Shown here: positions 11,861 to 25,300 of the stretch, in pieces | How positions within the stretch are numbered: position 1 is the first letter of the stretch | Layout of the letters: the number at the start of each line of letters is the position of its first letter | Assembly (NCBI GenBank): GCA_013350335.1 | Contig: CM023533.1 | Coordinates: forward strand, 27,634,869-27,698,868 | Reading direction: 5' to 3' | From: Chimonanthus salicifolius | Lineage: Eukaryota > Streptophyta > Magnoliopsida > Laurales > Calycanthaceae | Length of the DNA stretch: 64,000 nucleotides | Notes under the pieces: generated by a model | Seen by the model: only the letters and a program-made list of their open reading frames with translations | The model's database searches: none | Told to the model about the DNA's origin: nothing | Made by a program: the position numbers and the translations under genes

Positions 11861-13888
11861 AAGAAATTGGGTCTTATTCCAAAGGATTTTTTCCCGTGAA
11901 TAAATATCAAGCTATGGGTATATTAGGCCCTATTTTAGAGGAATCCATGATATGGTGATGATCAAATTATGGATTCATTGAATTCTAGTTTAGAGGACCT
12001 CACCCTCTAGAAATTTAAAATTTGGAGATATTGGGTCATATTTTAGAGGATTTTGCCCCCTAAAAATGTTAAAATTTGAAGATATCAGTCCTATTCTAAA
12101 ACGTTTCAACCCTCCATAAATGTAAAAATGGAGAAATCGGGTCCCATTCTTAGAGGATTCCAGGCTTCAAAACTGAAAACCGAGATATGTCCTAATGATT
12201 CTACCCTAGTACCCCCTCTACATGTGAAAGTCAGAGATATTGGGTCCTGCTAGGGCGGTAATTTTTTACTTACCCTACAAACCAACCCAACCCTACTAAA
12301 ACTTTAGATTTGATCACATATCTTGAAAAAAAATTAAATCAGCCTAATAAGCATCAAAGACAAGGTTTAGTTTGGAATTAGAGGTGCAGAAACTCATCTC
12401 AACTCAACCCAAATTAAAAACACCATTTAAGCCATCTATCTTTTTTGCCATTTGATTTTAGCCTTGTACCCCACATAAAAAGAAACCTGTCTTATCTAAA
12501 CATTTTTCGTTAAAAATGTTTTCTACAGAAATTTGATCAGATTAAATAGAAAATCCATTATTACCTATGGCCAACCCCATTGCCGACGAACTCAATAGCA
12601 CCTGAACTGGAAGCAGGAATTCAGGAATTCAATCCATGTACAACCAACCCATCAAGCTCCTGAAATCACCATTGACCTTCAGAAGCAACAGCAGGAAGAG
12701 CCCGAGTCTGAGAAATCACTGCATCAAGGTCGTAAAGAGGGAAGAAAGACTGTTACATGGTCGGCATCTGTGTAAATATGCTTGTTATGCAGGTATTGTT
12801 GTCAGAAAGGGCAATTCAAAAGAGTTGATCTGGCTTTGAGGGCAGAAGGGAGACGAACTGATCAATATCCTAGCGTCATTTAGGATTTTGGTTTATAAAT
12901 ACCATAGTTTCTTAATGAGAATAGATGGGTTTTTATGGTCATTTCCCCACGATGCTTTGATGGCCGAATATGAGGAAATGAGATAAGTTATGTTGCAGAT
13001 TGAAAGGAAGAATTCGGTGACATGGTTGCAGAAGGCAAGGAGGAAGGGAAATCAAAGAAAAATTCCAAGTTTTAAGCCAACAAGAGAAGGAACCACGCTG
13101 TTAACCTTATAATGTGACTAAGGGGCTGAAAGGTAATGGTTTCTTAGTTTTTAATGGTATATGCTCTATCTTCTTCAAGGTATTCTTATACAACAAAAAC
13201 CTTCAGTAGACACAGATTGAACTCATCCAGATCAGACCACATTCAGCCCAAGCGGGTTCATCTCAATTATGTACAATTACCAATCTTCTACCAATAGAGA
13301 ATCCTTTCTCCATAAAGGTGAATAAATGTCCAACTGGGCCAAGTTTAAGGATCCAACTTCAGCCTCTAAATAAAATTAGATGCTGACAGGCATACACAGC
13401 CGTGAACCATATATTCAAGTCTCATGTTCCCAGAATCAATACCCAAGTACAAATCCATAACTGATCACTGCTGATTCCAGTAAAATTACCGCTAGTATAT
13501 ACTACTGCACTGCTGTTATTACTGGAATCGATCATTTCAGTATTCCAGTCTAGTCCAACCCAACCTAAACAGGACGACATTCACATCCAGGTCCTCATTC
13601 AGCTATCAACCTCTAAATCCCAAAGTAGCCTAATCACTCTCATGAGGCCTAATCTTCAGGAATTTGCAATATCAATCATCTGAGGATATAAAACTGTACG
13701 AGGCCATTCCATGGAAAAAGCTTATAGAATAGGGAGGCACAATCAAAAGAAAGAGCATAGAAGGCAACTCAGAATTCAACCTAGAAAGCAATGTATGAAT
13801 CCCAGCCAGGTTCTCTCCTTGTAATGTAGACAAAAACAAAGGTTTAGAAGGATTTTTGTTTTCCTACTTCCCCACATTGGCAAGTGTT
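11861..13888. other. Intergenic sequence and probable 3'UTR of the HD-ZIP III gene
   Basis: The part nearest 13888 should be the 3' untranslated region of the minus-strand HD-ZIP III gene. The rest contains low-complexity segments (11890-12240, with repeated 'gatattgggtc'-like phrases) and a hAT-like terminal motif 'tagggcggtaatttt' near 12245, but no gene. Confidence 0.5.
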
Positions 13889-16800
13889 TCAGACAAAAGA
13901 CCAGTTGACAAACATGAAAGCAATGCAGTGAGCATTGTCTTCACCATCCAGCACTTTCCAAGCCACTGCTCTCTCATATGAGATAGGCCTGCCCATGCTC
14001 GATATGCATATACCACCTTGAAGACATGCAAAACCCTGCCATTGAAATTTAAGGAATAAGTATAGATTGCAGTAAAATGATATCACAGGTAGAAGTATAC
14101 CTAAAGAACGATAAAACCTACTTAATGGGGGGAGGGGGCAAAAACATGCTATTTTTAACCTAAAGAATACTTAGATGAGATTCAGAATTATTTAGTTTGT
14201 AATAGCCAAAGCAAATTACAGTGTGACAATGCTAAGTCGAGTTGTTGAATGAAGAAGTAGAAACTCGGAAGGCAAGATCAAATAAATGACTTTGATTATG
14301 GTGTGATGGTGACAATTTTCAGTCAAGTATCCTACACCAGAATATTCTCATATGAACAAATAGCTGCATCTGCATTTTGAAATTGTAAATGCCATTTTGC
14401 TTTCAATAATTAAAACCTTCACATAAAGATATGTGATTGACGAGCCTATAAAACAATTAGCAGGTGCTACAGGCCTTTGTTGTAACCACAGAGATTGTTA
14501 GCTTGAATCATGCTACCAATCAAAAACCAAAATGAAGTTCTAGTTGCATGCCAAACAACTGAAAAAATAGTTTACTCAAGGATGTAAATATTCAAACTTA
14601 CAAAAACATACCATATGCTTGAGACAAACAAGACATTATTCAATTCAAAGAATGCCACCACCATATAAAATAAAAATAAACAAAACAGGACTTTTACTAC
14701 CTTTTATGTTCAGTATAAAACAACACAGAAAGACAATAAACATGAAAAGCATAGAGCTCCTACAATCTCTTAGCAGGAGAATCAATAATAAATGCTAAGA
14801 GATTGTAGGAGTAATGAATAAATGGAGTAACAATCTGTAGCACAATTCAAATAAATATATTGAGAAACATGTCGTGAAATTTGCTGAATGCATTTAACAG
14901 ATAAATAAGCACAAGTCACTGGCCATTAACAGACATTCTTTATTTTCTTTTAAGAGCAAAGTGAGGAACCTGTTGCATTATGTTTGGAAATTCAGCATAT
15001 AGGACCTTCCGCCCATGATCATCAAATATCTTTTCCAGGGTGATATCTTGGAGGGCAACAAAGGTTGTCTCAAGCATGTCAAGACCTGCCTGATTTGCAA
15101 AGGTAAAAACCGGTAATGCCTGCATAAAAAAATTAAAAAAAGGTCAGTTGTCACAAATCAAGGTCCTAAAATGCAATGAAACATATACTATGAAGCACAT
15201 GCTTATAAGAACTGCACTTAAAATGAAATGAAAACCTCACTTAGAAACTAATGGAGCCCAAGTGCAGTGGACTTTATAGGGAGATAAGTATATAAATAAA
15301 AAGAGATCCGCTTTGTACTCCTAACATTTCAGAATATGCAACTGCTAACCTTTAGAGAGCAGCACATTATTGCATCTGAACGATGCCAAAGCGCTTTAAG
15401 AACAGATTCACTGCCATCACCAGCTTTGAGAAGATCCATACCCAAATGGCACCTGAGGGGAGGACAAAATTCACATTAATAAAGCTAGAAAACAAACAAC
15501 CAGAATCTAGGTGCATGTGTGCAGTAATCCAATTCCCTCCATGATATCTTGACATCAACTAGAAGATGAATCCAAAGGAGACAACCATATTCAGAGAATA
15601 ACTTAGAAGTCAGTAATTATGAGATCATATTTGAGTTGGTTATAAATCAGATTCAGATACCTGTTCACAGGTTGTCATACAATATCTTTATAGTGCAAAG
15701 TATAGTGAACATATTTGGATAGACAGATATTAAAAAAACTAACTAAATAAATAACAAATGTGCACGAACAAGAAATCAAACAAGCATGGTTTAGTAACTT
15801 TTCCAAGAAAGGAAATGTCTTAACCACAGATTGCAATGGATTCTGTACCAAATTAAAAAGGTTCAAGATGCTCCACCATTATCAAATTGTAGTGTACTCA
15901 TTTAAGCATAAAAAATGAATCATGGATACAGGGATAAAGTTTCGGATCAATGAATAATGTTGGACACAATGGTAATGAAGATATCTCAAGTGATTTGACC
16001 ATAGACACAGTTATTGGTGTTACAAATGGGAGCCATAGATGGTCCACACAAAGTGATTACAACAAATTGTAAGATGCATCATCTTCAACGAAGAAGGAAG
16101 AAACAGACAAACAAACTGTAAAATACATTACTGTATCAGACAATGTTCTAAAGAATAAATCAGACCAGCCAGTTCATACACAGGTCAAACAGAACGGGAG
16201 CATGTTCTGGTCTAGACCCATATCAAATGCATGGATACTAGAAAGATGTCAAACTGGTCAAAGAGGTCAGACTGTTGAACAATTTAACCACTTGGTTTTG
16301 TGTTGGCTCCATAAAGCATTTGGCTGTCTGATGATAGTTTTATGAAATTGCCCTCTAGCAGACATGTAATTCTTTTATCATATAAATATCCATTAGCTTG
16401 TTCAGACGTTGCTCACCCTATAAATCCATTTTTCTATTTGACTTGCCAATTAAGTCAAAGTTTCTAAACCTATCACAGTATGGTGTCGAGTCATTTTCAA
16501 TTTTAACCAAGTACCCTTCCCGATTCTCTACTACAATGAAGTCACACTTTATATACTCCACCTTTGTGCTACTAATTTTTTAAATGTTTTGACTCAAAAA
16601 GTTTCCTCCATAACTCCAACTAACTATTTAATTAATTTATAGTCTAAATTAGAACTAACCTATCTATCTATCTCCGATACTCCAACTAACTATTTACTTA
16701 ATTTATTGTCTCATTAATTTGTACTATATCTATCTATCTAGAAGTATGAGCTTTAAGGTGTACTGTGCTGGTCTAAAGCAGTGCATAGATTCAATCAGCC

Positions 16801-19800
16801 TACAGGCACAGATGGGTGCCGGACGGATCAAATCCAAGGGTGATTCTCCAGGCCACAACACTAACTCAAAACTTTTTTCCCAAATGCTGTGTGACCAATT
16901 CCAACATCATAATTTTCTTTTAAAAGTTGACACTATCACATGGCACAACTCCATAACGATTGACAGATTCACAACATCAAGATGAAAATAGAATAACCCA
17001 CCCCTACCTAATTTGTTTTAGGTCCTCTACGAGAGTTCATTCAGTTATTTTAGGAAACCATGAGTAATCAATTTTGATGGAATATGATTCTTGCGAGTGA
17101 GATTTGACACCTCAATAGGATTTTATAGGGGGGGAAATATCAAGCTTGGACAGATTTTTATAATTAAACAAAGAAATGCCCCAATTCATTATAAGCCATG
17201 TGATCTACAACATGGAATAATACGAGGTATACAAGTAATTCAACTCAAAACCCACAATATACCTCTCAGCCGATTGTCTAGATCAAGTACAGTATATATT
17301 GATGCAAGAGTTCAAGAGAAACCTGTAGCTGCAACAGATCCAGCGAGCCAGGGTAAGTGCCTCAGGTGTGCCCGGTGGTGGCCGGAGACTGCCATGAGAA
17401 CTGATACGAGATGGTGAGAGGGCCAAAGCAACCCTTTGAACTGATGATATAATGCTCCGTACATACTGCCGAGCCATAGCAGCGACATTTTCTCGCAGAT
17501 GAGTTTCAAATGCAAATTGAAATGCAATAGTCATCACAGATCTCATACTGCCACCAATACCAGAAGGTTTTCCAGATATCCTATTTCCAACAGGTCTTGC
17601 CTCAAGAGCTGAAGCAAGATCTAATGTGCAATTTGGGCTGGAAGCATCCTGTATTAATCAACGTTTAAGTGATTAAGGATAAGCAGACAACCAGGAAAAA
17701 AATCTTCTGGGATCCAGAGCTTTCTAACTTTAAATACTACAGAGATTTTTTTAGGGAGGTTCTAAACACTGCTGTGATTAACATTTAAATATATCGACCA
17801 CCTACACCATACATTGTTAAGACAACCCAAAATGCCAAACTTACCACCACATTGTCAAGGGGAATGATCCTGAAACCAGAAGGAAGAAGTGGGGCATCAT
17901 CAACAAAAGATGCATCAATGGGTGCAAAGATGAGTTCAGCACAGGTTCCAACAGCATTCTCATCTACTCCACTACAGAGCTGCCCAAGCAATAAGAACAA
18001 GGAAAACATTCCATTTCAATGAGACTAAAATTGTAACGTAATTCCCACACATTAATCCATTTCAGATAAATTATGCCTATGTTTGCAAATAGTAGCTTCC
18101 CTATTTTAAGAACTTGCAAGCCATACTTGCCTAAAGAAATTGAATTAAAAGTATCCCTGTGGAATATATGTGTAAAAACTATCACATCAGTTGTCAAATG
18201 AAGGATTCATAGCTTGTTTTGTAACAACCTTGTTACATTGAAAAGTCAATGCAAACTATACTTCTTTTTTTGGGGTGACGTCAACTATTATGACAAATCT
18301 TCCAAACAGCAAATCATGTTTGCATTTTTTTTTCTTTGAGAGCTAGGCAAATCATGTTGCATAACAACTAGCCAGACAAATGTATCTTTAAGAGTATAGT
18401 TTAAATTAAAAACACAAACTGAACAAGATTGAAGTATGATACATTTTGGAGGTTTTTCTGTCGGAGTGGTAATGATACTCAAATCTGCAACCCCAGTTAT
18501 TTCAAGAGTGAGCACCTTCCCGTGCTAATCTTTTTTGTGTCTAAGATAACACATATTCTCTTCCTCAGGTTTTGGAAACAAATCCAAGTTAACATATCAT
18601 GCACACCAGGGAATTAATAACCTTAACAGAAAATTCTTGACGTGTATATAATGTTGACAAGTAGCATACTTAACAAGTGCTCATCTGGGGTTGGCATTTT
18701 TATGTTTGGATTTGGTAAATTGTTTCCATCAGCCGACTGTACAACCAACTGCCTATACAACAACTATGGGACTTGAGCCCACAACCTTTAGGCTATAACA
18801 AGAGCCTTTAACAGTTGCGAAATAGGTTCTTGTCTAGCAAGTGTCCATTGTTGCAACTAAAAGGTGATGGGTTCAAGTCACGTTACCTCTCAAAACATAC
18901 ATAAATATATACATAAGCATTTAGCTGCACACCCCCATATGGGATTCTCACGGTAAGAGCTCCATGTGGGGGTCCACATATAATAGAATAATGGGAACAG
19001 GTGGGTGGGTTAGAAAGGTCTTATGCCTAAATATAATGCTTATAAAAATGGCTTGATTGAATGATTCTAGCCATAGTTTTAAAGGATCCAAAAATCAATG
19101 TTAGTAGGTAGGGATACAATTTTATCAATTTCAATCCAAATGTGGGTGAACTCGGTTATGGGATCAAATGACCCGATTCACATGTAGGTAATGGATATGG
19201 GTTGACAAAGGGGTGAAAATGGGGCCTACGATTGACCCCACATGAAGGATTCTCACCATGAGAACCCTCGTGGGGTACCTGACTGAACATTCTACTAATG
19301 ATCCAGAGAGACCAGTCTCTTTCGCAAAATAAAGACCTTGTCTCTTTTCTTTTTCTTTTTTTAAATTATGGAGTCATATGCTAATCATTGGGGAATGGAT
19401 AAATAGGAAGATCTTTAAGTGCATAGGAGTGGACATAAGTTGAACTCATCCCATCATCATGGCAAAAAATATAGGAGTTCAATATTTAATGGTTTTATAC
19501 ATCTTAGACAAATGCAACATTTTGGTTTGAAAATTCCACTATGTATAAAACATGGATAGAAGCCAATTTGAGATAAGTACAAATTTATAAGTGTAGGGAG
19601 TGTGAACAGATTAGATTGATTAGAAGTTACTTAATCACCATATGAGATAAGTAAAGAATACTTACTTGCAACAGAAACAAGTCACGTGCCATAACGGCAT
19701 CCTCCTGAGTATGGCAAATACTTTCCAATTTAATTACCTCCAAGAACTGTAAAAGATATGATATCAATGGTCATATTATCTTCAGAGATCCAAAATAAGT

Positions 19801-22287
19801 ACTACAGGTTTTCCCATTTCATTTAGAGTGACAACAAATTAGCTTCCCAATCACATCAGTAGGCTGAAATAACAATGTTCACCTCTTCATGCTCAATTGT
19901 GTGAGCAAGTGGTAGAATGACCTGACCTCCAAAGCCACCAATACGTGACCCCGGTAAACCACAGGGATCAGCTTTAACCGCTGCAGCTGAATAAGCATCG
20001 ATATTACTATCTGCCCATTCTGATCGATGCTCCCGTAGGAATCTGAGGAGGACTGCTGGAGGCACATTCTGCAAGAAGAAAATTATGCAAAAAAGAAAAT
20101 AAGAAAGGGATGGTATTTGGACTCACTATGGTTGAATTCAGAGCACTTCAAATGAATATCTTGCTAGCAAGAAAAACACAACACAGTAGCAATTGGATGG
20201 TACAATCATTGTCCAATTTATCATATTAAGAAGAAATGTCATGAGGAATTTTTTTCTCATATTCAAAAAATAGCTACAGCAGGGTCAAATACATGTGATG
20301 AAATGATCATACAAAGGCTAAGATGGAGTGCACACCTCTATGGGGGTCAAAATGATGATGGGCATGGGTCAGTCAAAAAGGTAAATTCCAGAATATGGGG
20401 CCTAACAAAAATTACTTTTGTTGGACTTTCCAAGCCCAGAAGTTTGGGTCACCTTATATTAATTCAGAAGCTTTGAGGCCTACACAACCATGGCTTGACT
20501 GATCCAATAAAGGTGATTTTTGGTAGGCCTCGTATTCAAGAATGAACCTTTCCAACCACCCATGTCCATCACCATTGGTGGGCCCTACATCAGTGTGCAC
20601 ACCATAATACCCTATACACTGATCCAATAAAGGTGATTTTTGGTAGGCCTCGTATTCAAGAATGAACCTTTCCAACCACCCATGTCCATGAACATTGGTG
20701 GGCCCTACATCAGTGTGCACACCATAATACCCTATACACTGATCCACAGGTTATCATCTCTTTACATCTGAATAAACATGTGTAACAGTTTTTTAGACAT
20801 AGCCTTCAATCTTTGAATTCTAGAAAAGTCAATTAGTGAGTACAAAATAAAACACAATCATTAGGCAGATCAGATGTGGATAAAATCTGGGTCAGTGAAA
20901 ATTGTTAGAAGAGAAGCCCGAGCAGGTAAGTTGTAAGCATCAATGTAAAAAGAAAAAAAAAAATGATGACCAAAGGTGTCCAAATGTATCGCCCGACTAG
21001 TCCTTCAGGACATGTGCACGCCTCCCTGCACACACATGCCGGATTCAAGCAGTGGGACCTTACTTTGTAGATATCCCACGGACAGTGGCCCTTCATTGGA
21101 GTCACCAAGGATTGAACCTAAGGCCTCGTCCTAAAGTCTTGTGCCTCAACCACTAGAAGGTTTATCTCCTAGAAGGTTTTTTCACTACTTCACTGTCTAG
21201 AAGAAAATTAGGGAATTCTAGCGTTGTCTCCTTGAATCAACAGAAATCCAAAGCAAAATGACTTCAGTACCCTCTACACAATTTCAAATATCGAGTAACT
21301 TGAGGAATTAGACAATTTCAGCCAATATCAATAATCACATGCTGTTTCAGATCTTCAAAACTTGAGAGTGCAGAATTACATTTTTAGGTGGTTTGAATGA
21401 AGTGCATTCAACAAAATGTGACAATTTCAATAATCTGACCTGTAAAAGCATGGAGGCCTTGGCACAAAGGACAGCACTAGTCATAGCTAGAAACTCATTT
21501 CCAAAGGAAACACCAGTCATCTTGCTAGGAGTTGAGTTTACAAGGATAGTGACATCATCCATGCCATCATTTCCCATCATGCTCCATCCTTCATCAGTAA
21601 ACCCATTAAGTGCTTCATTGAAACCCCTGCAAGCTTCACCTATCAGTCTCCCAAAATCTAGAAGATTCATTAACAAATATAATAATCAAAATCATGTATT
21701 GATTTACCTGCTCAGCCTCTTCCCAAGTGCTCGTAGAGCAGCAGGTCGCCTGCCACACCCAGTGACTGTGGAAGGAGAAACCTCTTGGGCAATTTGCCTC
21801 AGCTGTCGTAGAGCCTAAAAGGAAAAAGAGAAAAAATGAGTTTATTGAACATGGGCAATGAGTTTAAATGTTGACCCTTCCTCTTTGCCTCTCTCCCTAT
21901 CTTTAGCCAGGCAATCAAGGCACAATCAAGGTGCCAAGGTGCCCTAGAGCCTAAGGCACAAGGGACATGCTTAGGCGAGAGCCAATCATGCTAGGTATAT
22001 TTATTTAGATAATTCAAGAATCTGTAAATCATGGATTTGTGTCCTTAATACATCAAGTTAGCAAAACACATATCTATCCCAAATATATTAGAAACTGAGC
22101 TACAACGCACATTATATAAACATGTATTGTAAACAAGGTAAGTATATTATCTGCTAATTAGAACCTCTAATCAAGAGTTGCAAACAATTACTCCATGTAA
22201 AGTATAATAATCACAAGCTATCACCTTCGTGTATCCATGAGATTAGTTTCACCTCCACGTGAGGTGAGGATACCCATGTTATTCAAA

Positions 22288-22321
<34 letters not shown>

Positions 22322-25300
22322 CTAGTTATAACAAAAAAAACCTATACAAATAGGCCTATTAGACAAAAAAAAAAGATCCTACAAAAAAAAAAAAAATTTA
22401 AAAACTAGGTGAGTGCCCAGGTGCAAAAATGGGTCAAGAGCCAAGGCAAGGTCCTAGACGCAACTAAGGTATGCCTTTGACTACCTGTCTTTAACCATTG
22501 TCATTGCTTTGTCGGAACAAAGGTTTCATTTCGAACAAGATGAGCTTCCAAATGAATAAAAGATAGCATAAGATTCAGTTTAGTTCTAACCGCCATTGTT
22601 GTCTTTTGAGCAAGCACCACTGATGATTCATAAAGCGGGCGTAACACTTCAGGAACACTCCGTGACTGGTCCAATCCAAGATTAACCACAATGATTAACT
22701 ACTTGCTGGCAGAAAATCTCTGCATTGAATCTAATAGTGAAAGGAACCTAATTAGTAAACTATTAAACTGACATCTCACCTCCAGATCCATGTGATCAAC
22801 AATGTGTATCATTGATCCACCCCCTTCACAGGGTCTTATCAAGTATCCACTAGGTAGCATTTCTGCTCTGACAAAATGCTGAGCAGGTGGCATGCTGACA
22901 CCACCCTGAGTGTTACTTAGTGATCTCTCACAAACCTAAGAGTTCAAAAATAAACAGCAATAAATACAAGTTAGAGATTTAAAACAGTTTCAAGAAAAGT
23001 TCGAGAAGTAAGACTTTTATAGTCAATGCAAATTTAATTCTCAGGTAATCAAATCATTTTTTTCTCACTGCATGGCAAGATATAAGAAGCATACCACAAG
23101 ACTGCCATCTTCCAAAACTGAAGTATACCGCAGCAACCAGAAATCACGAGCTGGTGCCAACGTTGTTGGGGCATATAACTACAATTCATTCTCAAGTTTG
23201 TTAAGCCAATGCATAACAAAACACTCCATTACACATTACGAGCCAATAATCAGTAAATACCTGCATGTAGAGCAGGTCAATAGTTCCACCATTACCAGTA
23301 GGGCAACACATTAATAACATCCACAGATCGGCAATCATGGAACCATGAAGGCCGATCTTTCAAAATTTCTGCAACCTGAAAGAGATGTATCAGGTAAAAG
23401 TTCTACAAAGCTGTATCATTAGTAATGCATGGGACAACCAGATGAAGAAATAGAGACGTGTGAAAGAAAGAACTCACCCTTGTAGGCTCTAGACCTACGA
23501 GTCCACAAGCTCGTGCTGCCACTCCAGCACAACCATGTGAAATAGCAACGATTCCAATGGAATCCGGACCAGGCTGAACAAAGAAATGAACAAAAAATGT
23601 GAAATGGGAAAAATGGCTATAAAAAAAAAAAATAATTATAATAATTAATAAACAAGGTGTCAAGATATTGGCATATAATTAGTGGGACATAAATGACAGT
23701 ATCTGCAGATGAAGGTTTCTGTAGGCCCCACTTCTAGTGAATCCAAATAAATCTCCCACACCACCAATCAAATAACAAGAACAATGTCAACAACACAACA
23801 AAAAGAAAGAAAATGCAAGCATCCCAAAATTCATCTATTTGGAGGAACATCCAACTCAATTGGACCGAATCACCTATATCTAGACTTCATACCACTAAAT
23901 CTTTTTACCCTTAAATCCATAGCTGTCAACATTGAGCAGCGCTAAATTTGGCCCAATCTAAAAACTCGATTATTTCTATGGTGCAGGGTTTCTCATACAA
24001 GGAACCCTGCACCTTTTAAGACATGAATGTGTTATTAGCGCGCTACCAACCATGATGAATTATGTAGGCATGTAACAGCTCCTACTTATTCGATGAACAG
24101 GCCATATAATCTAAATTTCTAAGTTGTCCAAATCATCCAAGTGGCTTAATAAAAAGAAGGTCCAATCACCATAGACATTTATGGAGTAGGTGGGCTCAAG
24201 AATCGCATAGATGAAGCCTGTTTAGCATATGCTTAAGTGTAATTTAGCGGACATAATTAAACAAATGAAAAATAGGATGATTGATCTGGACCACCCAATT
24301 AGAATCCCCTATTGCATATTAGTCACTCAATTGAGCAGCAAGGAATACTATATCATGGTTCAAATTTTTTACTGGCACCAAAACAACTTAATAGCAATAT
24401 TTACTGAAAGTCGCTTCTTATTGTCTCACTTCGAATTGCTCTAAGAGGTTTCCGTGCTTCCTCTATGGTTATTTTATAGAAGAAAAACTTCAGTTTATCA
24501 AAAGGGGATTGAAGTCTAAGATCAACCCAACTTGGTCTTGTGCAATAAGAAAGTATTAAAATTTCTCTTTCTATTTTATCTTGATGGAATCTGTATTGGA
24601 GTCTATGAAATCAAGCCTGAATACAAAATAATACAAGCTTGGAGTAAAATTTACTCCACTTTGCATGATTTGAGGAACTTGATGTGTTTACTTTTGGAAG
24701 TTTTCAACCGGACTGAAACAAATAGAGTACAGGAAAACATGATATGAGGCAACCGGTAAATAGAGTACAGGGAAACATGATATGAGGCAACCGGTAGCTA
24801 AAATTCTTTACTCACCACCTAGCAAATGTCTGATGTTTCGAATCTCAGGGACAAATGAGCAAATGACAATGTCTCAATGTGATTATGTTACTGTGACTTT
24901 AAAATTTTTGAGAGAGAGACACTCTGATTGTGACTTCGATTTGTGAACGTGTAACCATAACCCGTGGATGTAATATCTGACTCTCCACTCATCTGGATTA
25001 TCTTGTCACCTTTCATTGCTATAATTGATAATCTACAAATTCGTTTATCAATTCTAGCATTTTCCCTTTTAATATTTTTTAACATTTTTCTTATTTTCAA
25101 GTTTCTTTTACTTTTTTTGGACGGAGTCAGTGCAAGCCAGTCCCATGCAGTTTACCCTAAATGGTGACAGGCACCTCCATTCTAATCCTTGCATCAGATT
25201 GTGACAAATTTTGATGTACTAAAGATGAGAAATGATCAGGTGGCTAGGTGCTGGTAACCTGACCATATATATATATATATTCATTAGTGATTTTTAAAAT

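Noticed and set aside
20454..20747. 97-codon minus-strand frame with an internally repeated peptide
   Set aside because: It is produced by a 120 bp tandem duplication within HD-ZIP III intron 11 and shows no family resemblance.
21393..21818. 141-codon plus-strand frame
   Set aside because: It is the antisense shadow of HD-ZIP III exons 10 and 11, whose minus-strand translation matches the family exactly.
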